DNA of 64,000 nucleotides from the NCBI GenBank assembly GCA_025345505.1, contig JANVCC010000021.1:25469440-25533439 (forward strand), in the 5' to 3' direction. The notes beneath the pieces were generated by a model that was not told the DNA's origin, ran no database searches, and saw only the letters and a list, made by a program, of their open reading frames with translations. This document shows positions 61,601 to 64,000 of this stretch, one piece after another. Numbering within the stretch: the stretch's first letter is position 1; the number at the start of each line of letters is the position of its first letter. This stretch comes from Todiramphus chloris collaris. Lineage: Eukaryota > Chordata > Aves > Coraciiformes > Alcedinidae. The position numbers were made by a program, and so were the translations under genes.

Positions 61601-63878
61601 AGATGGGATTTTAAACAAACTAAGATTGTAGGGAAAAAAAGTTTTGGATATTAAGAAAGGAGCAAAATTTTTATGCAAACACTCCAATTATTTTATCTAT
61701 GAATGTCAGAAATTTCTAAACTTAATTGTGGAAATATGAAAGAAATTTCCTTTCTTTAAAAAAATTCACAGTTCTTGTATTATAGTCATTGCTATCAGAG
61801 ACTCACATAAACCCAGTTTCATGCAGCTGCAGCTGGTTTCACATAGGCAAATCAATATTAAAAAAGAGGAGGTTTTCTCATGTTTTCTTCTTTATTTGGT
61901 GTTTTCTAGGTAATTCAGGATTTCTCAGTGTGAATACCCAGTAGTATAAGCTATAGCTTGTCATTCCTATAGTGCTGACCAGTATGGAAGGATTCCAAAG
62001 AATCAAGAATGGAAAATATATTTTTAATGTAGGTGAAATATCAGGCCTTATCTGAACAACTCTTTAATGTGCTGTTTTCACTTTTTGTATAAATACTGCA
62101 GAATGGGAAATAGAAAATTCCACAATTACATGTATTTGTTTAGGTTCCATGTGGTTTTCATATGAACATAAAAATAATCTAAAATATAATGTGACAAGTA
62201 AACATGGTGACAGGAAGCTTCTTTAAATTTTCCATCAGTCTATTTTTTACATGCTTTTAAAAATAAAGAAAAAAGTACTTGGCAGCATAATTCCACCACA
62301 AAAACACTGTAATCCTACTTTTACTGGAGATGGGGATGTCGCTCTAAATACAATACATCTTAGCTAGTACATCAAGTTGGTGCTACCTGCTAAAGAATCT
62401 TTTATGATATTACTGACAGCAGTATGAAACTTATGGGAACAGCATCACAGTGCCAATCAACATATCACATAGCTTGGAGTCAAATGTGGCAATGGGTCCA
62501 CTCAATGGGTTTACACCAGAAAATAAGTTTTTGCTGTGCACTGTCTCTGGAAGTCCAACCCCTAGCTGTACTCTGGGGAAGGGCAACTAAGATGATGACA
62601 TTCACATGTTAAAAGGAGATTTGTGTTGTGCAAGAATCAATATGCTTATTGTTCCTCAAAACCCCCTCATTATCAAAAATCCTGATGGACAAAGTTCAGA
62701 TTATTCTGAGACATTCAGGGGGTAAACGACATACTGTAAAAAATTGAGTTGTTTTTCTTTTATTTTGAATACAAATGAAAGTGACTATTCAAATGATTTT
62801 TGGAAGAGTTTGTTATCCTGTACAAACATGCTATTATAATTATTTTTGTCAAACAATGGCCTCCCCTAGCTAGGTCTAGCCTAGACATTGGCAAGAATCA
62901 GAGACCAAGTCTCCGCTCCAATACTATCCCCAACACACAATCATTTATTCATATTTTTACAGTTATGTTTTTATTCTTCTTCTCTTCTTTTTTTTTTTTT
63001 TTTTTTTTTTTTTTCTTCCCCTCTGGCAAAATCCTGGTCCTTTAAGCCATGTGCTTCACATCTGTTCTTACACTGAGTGGAAATGATTAGAGAAAATTAT
63101 AGTTTACCTTCCAAATGCCTTTCTTTTTCTTTCCACCTGCCATTCTTCCAGGAATATTTGACTTCCTCTCATCATAATTCCTCAGGTCTAATATCATATT
63201 GTGTCAGCAATACAAAGCACTCTGGGAACGCTCCCCTGCAGGAGTTGCATGGAGGTCTAGATCCATGCACTGCCTGGTAGGTGAAACCCTGTACTGTACC
63301 AAACTGAATTTTTTTAAAAATGTCTCTTTAATTTCAATATATCAGAACTTCATCCTGTTTTTCAGAGTTATTTGATACTGCATAACTATGTGCTTAATAA
63401 TGTTGTAGACTAATAGTACCAAACAAACAAGAAGGCTGAGAGGTTCAGCAAGTAAAAGTTCTCTACTAAAATCCCAAATCTGGAAACACAATCTGCACAT
63501 ATGGTGAACTGCAACAATTTCTTCAGTATTTGTCAGAGCCAGGTTTCACAGAAAGTGAAATGTCTTAAGTTTTTAATTTTTCACCTGGTTAAATGGAACC
63601 CTGTTCCCCTATTTTAGAAATATATTTTCTTATACTTTTTTTTCTCTTTCTTTTTTTGTCACTCAGATCTGTGGCATAAAATGGGTCACATTAATTGAAA
63701 TTTCTCAACTGGCATAAAACAGAAATCAAATAGTGTGTTTTCAGTTTATGATATGAAGTTAGGTAGAAGAAAGACACAGCAAAATTCCGCTTTCAGCAGT
63801 TTACAAAAAGATATATGGATATCCCTGCTGACCACAAGACTTCATACCGTCTATAGTTATTGAATAACTGACATTAAA
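58687..63878. other. AT-rich intergenic DNA, nothing recognised
   Basis: No gene, RNA or transposon was recognised in 5.2 kb apart from a poly-T run at 62989-63014. Open frames do not exceed 81 codons and lack motifs. Confidence 0.55.
62989..63014. repeat. Poly-T run
   Basis: About 26 T followed by CTTCCCCTCTGG. It makes poly-Phe or poly-Ser/Phe frames that are not proteins. Confidence 0.92.
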
Positions 63879-64000
63879 AATGACCTCTAGGTGTCATCTG
63901 ATCAAATCTCATCCTCCTCACTCAATGCAGAGCTGACTTAGATAGGGTTTCCTGTCTGGTAAACTGCTCAGCACACTTTCAGTAGGATTCAACCCACTGA
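63879..64000 (-). mobile_element. Old CR1 3'-end fragment, cut by the window edge
   Basis: ATGACCTCTAGGTGTCATCT, then CAATGCAGAGCTGACTTAGAT, follows the minus-strand pattern of an older CR1 3' UTR (GAGGTCATCTAGTCCAACC... AGCAGGGCTAACTT type, from memory). It is related to the stub at 19421-19492. It probably continues past the window. Confidence 0.55.

Noticed and set aside
1-64000. CRISPR arrays, operons or prokaryotic signals
   Set aside because: The sequence is vertebrate: LINE and LTR fossils, microsatellites, and no spaced direct-repeat arrays or dense coding.

Overview
The window is almost certainly a piece of a bird genome, probably a passerine or another neoavian. It contains at least a dozen fragments of CR1, the dominant LINE of birds, and the best copy ends in the avian CR1 octamer tail (ATTCTRTG)n. 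It also holds three solo LTRs of avian ERVL-like families in an AT-rich, eukaryote-style background. A run of exactly 100 N at 35924-36023 shows a draft assembly gap. I found no host protein-coding exon, tRNA, rRNA or recognisable ncRNA. The short open frames outside transposons look like chance frames in AT-rich DNA, so this reads as a gene desert or a long intron.

Layout. 1-111 is a pyrimidine microsatellite. 130-735 is a CR1 3' region on the minus strand. 2290-3140 looks like a very old CR1/L3-like relic, minus strand. 4141-5145 is an unusual CR1 piece holding only ORF1, minus strand. 11424-12198 is a solo ERVL-type LTR with a near-perfect 5-bp target duplication. 13860-14790 is an unclassified GT/CA-rich block that may be a retroviral leader or LTR read on the minus strand. 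About 14870-19227 is the main element: a near full-length CR1 on the plus strand with 5' leader, ORF1 (zinc-like Cys motif, coiled coil, SGNH esterase), ORF2 (APE endonuclease, reverse transcriptase) and the octamer tail. It is degraded but most domains are readable.

Further right are CR1 fragments at 19421-19492 (-), 22386-22590 (+), 34265-35020 (+), 39262-39895 (-), 49965-50762 (+), 51945-52352 (-), 58225-58686 (+) and 63879-64000 (-). The 39262-39895 copy is split by a 245-bp solo LTR with an exact 5-bp duplication. A second copy of that LTR family lies at 44168-44560 in the opposite orientation. The rest is AT-rich single-copy-looking DNA with microsatellites, homopolymers and two small tandem duplications.

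No genes work together here in the host sense; the history readable from the window is that of successive transposon layers. The oldest layer is the CR1/L3-like relic and short CR1 stubs. Then come mid-age CR1 copies, then ERVL-type LTRs (one demonstrably inserted into a CR1), and a comparatively young near full-length CR1. Family names come from remembered sequence patterns, not a search, and subfamily names are deliberately avoided where unsure.
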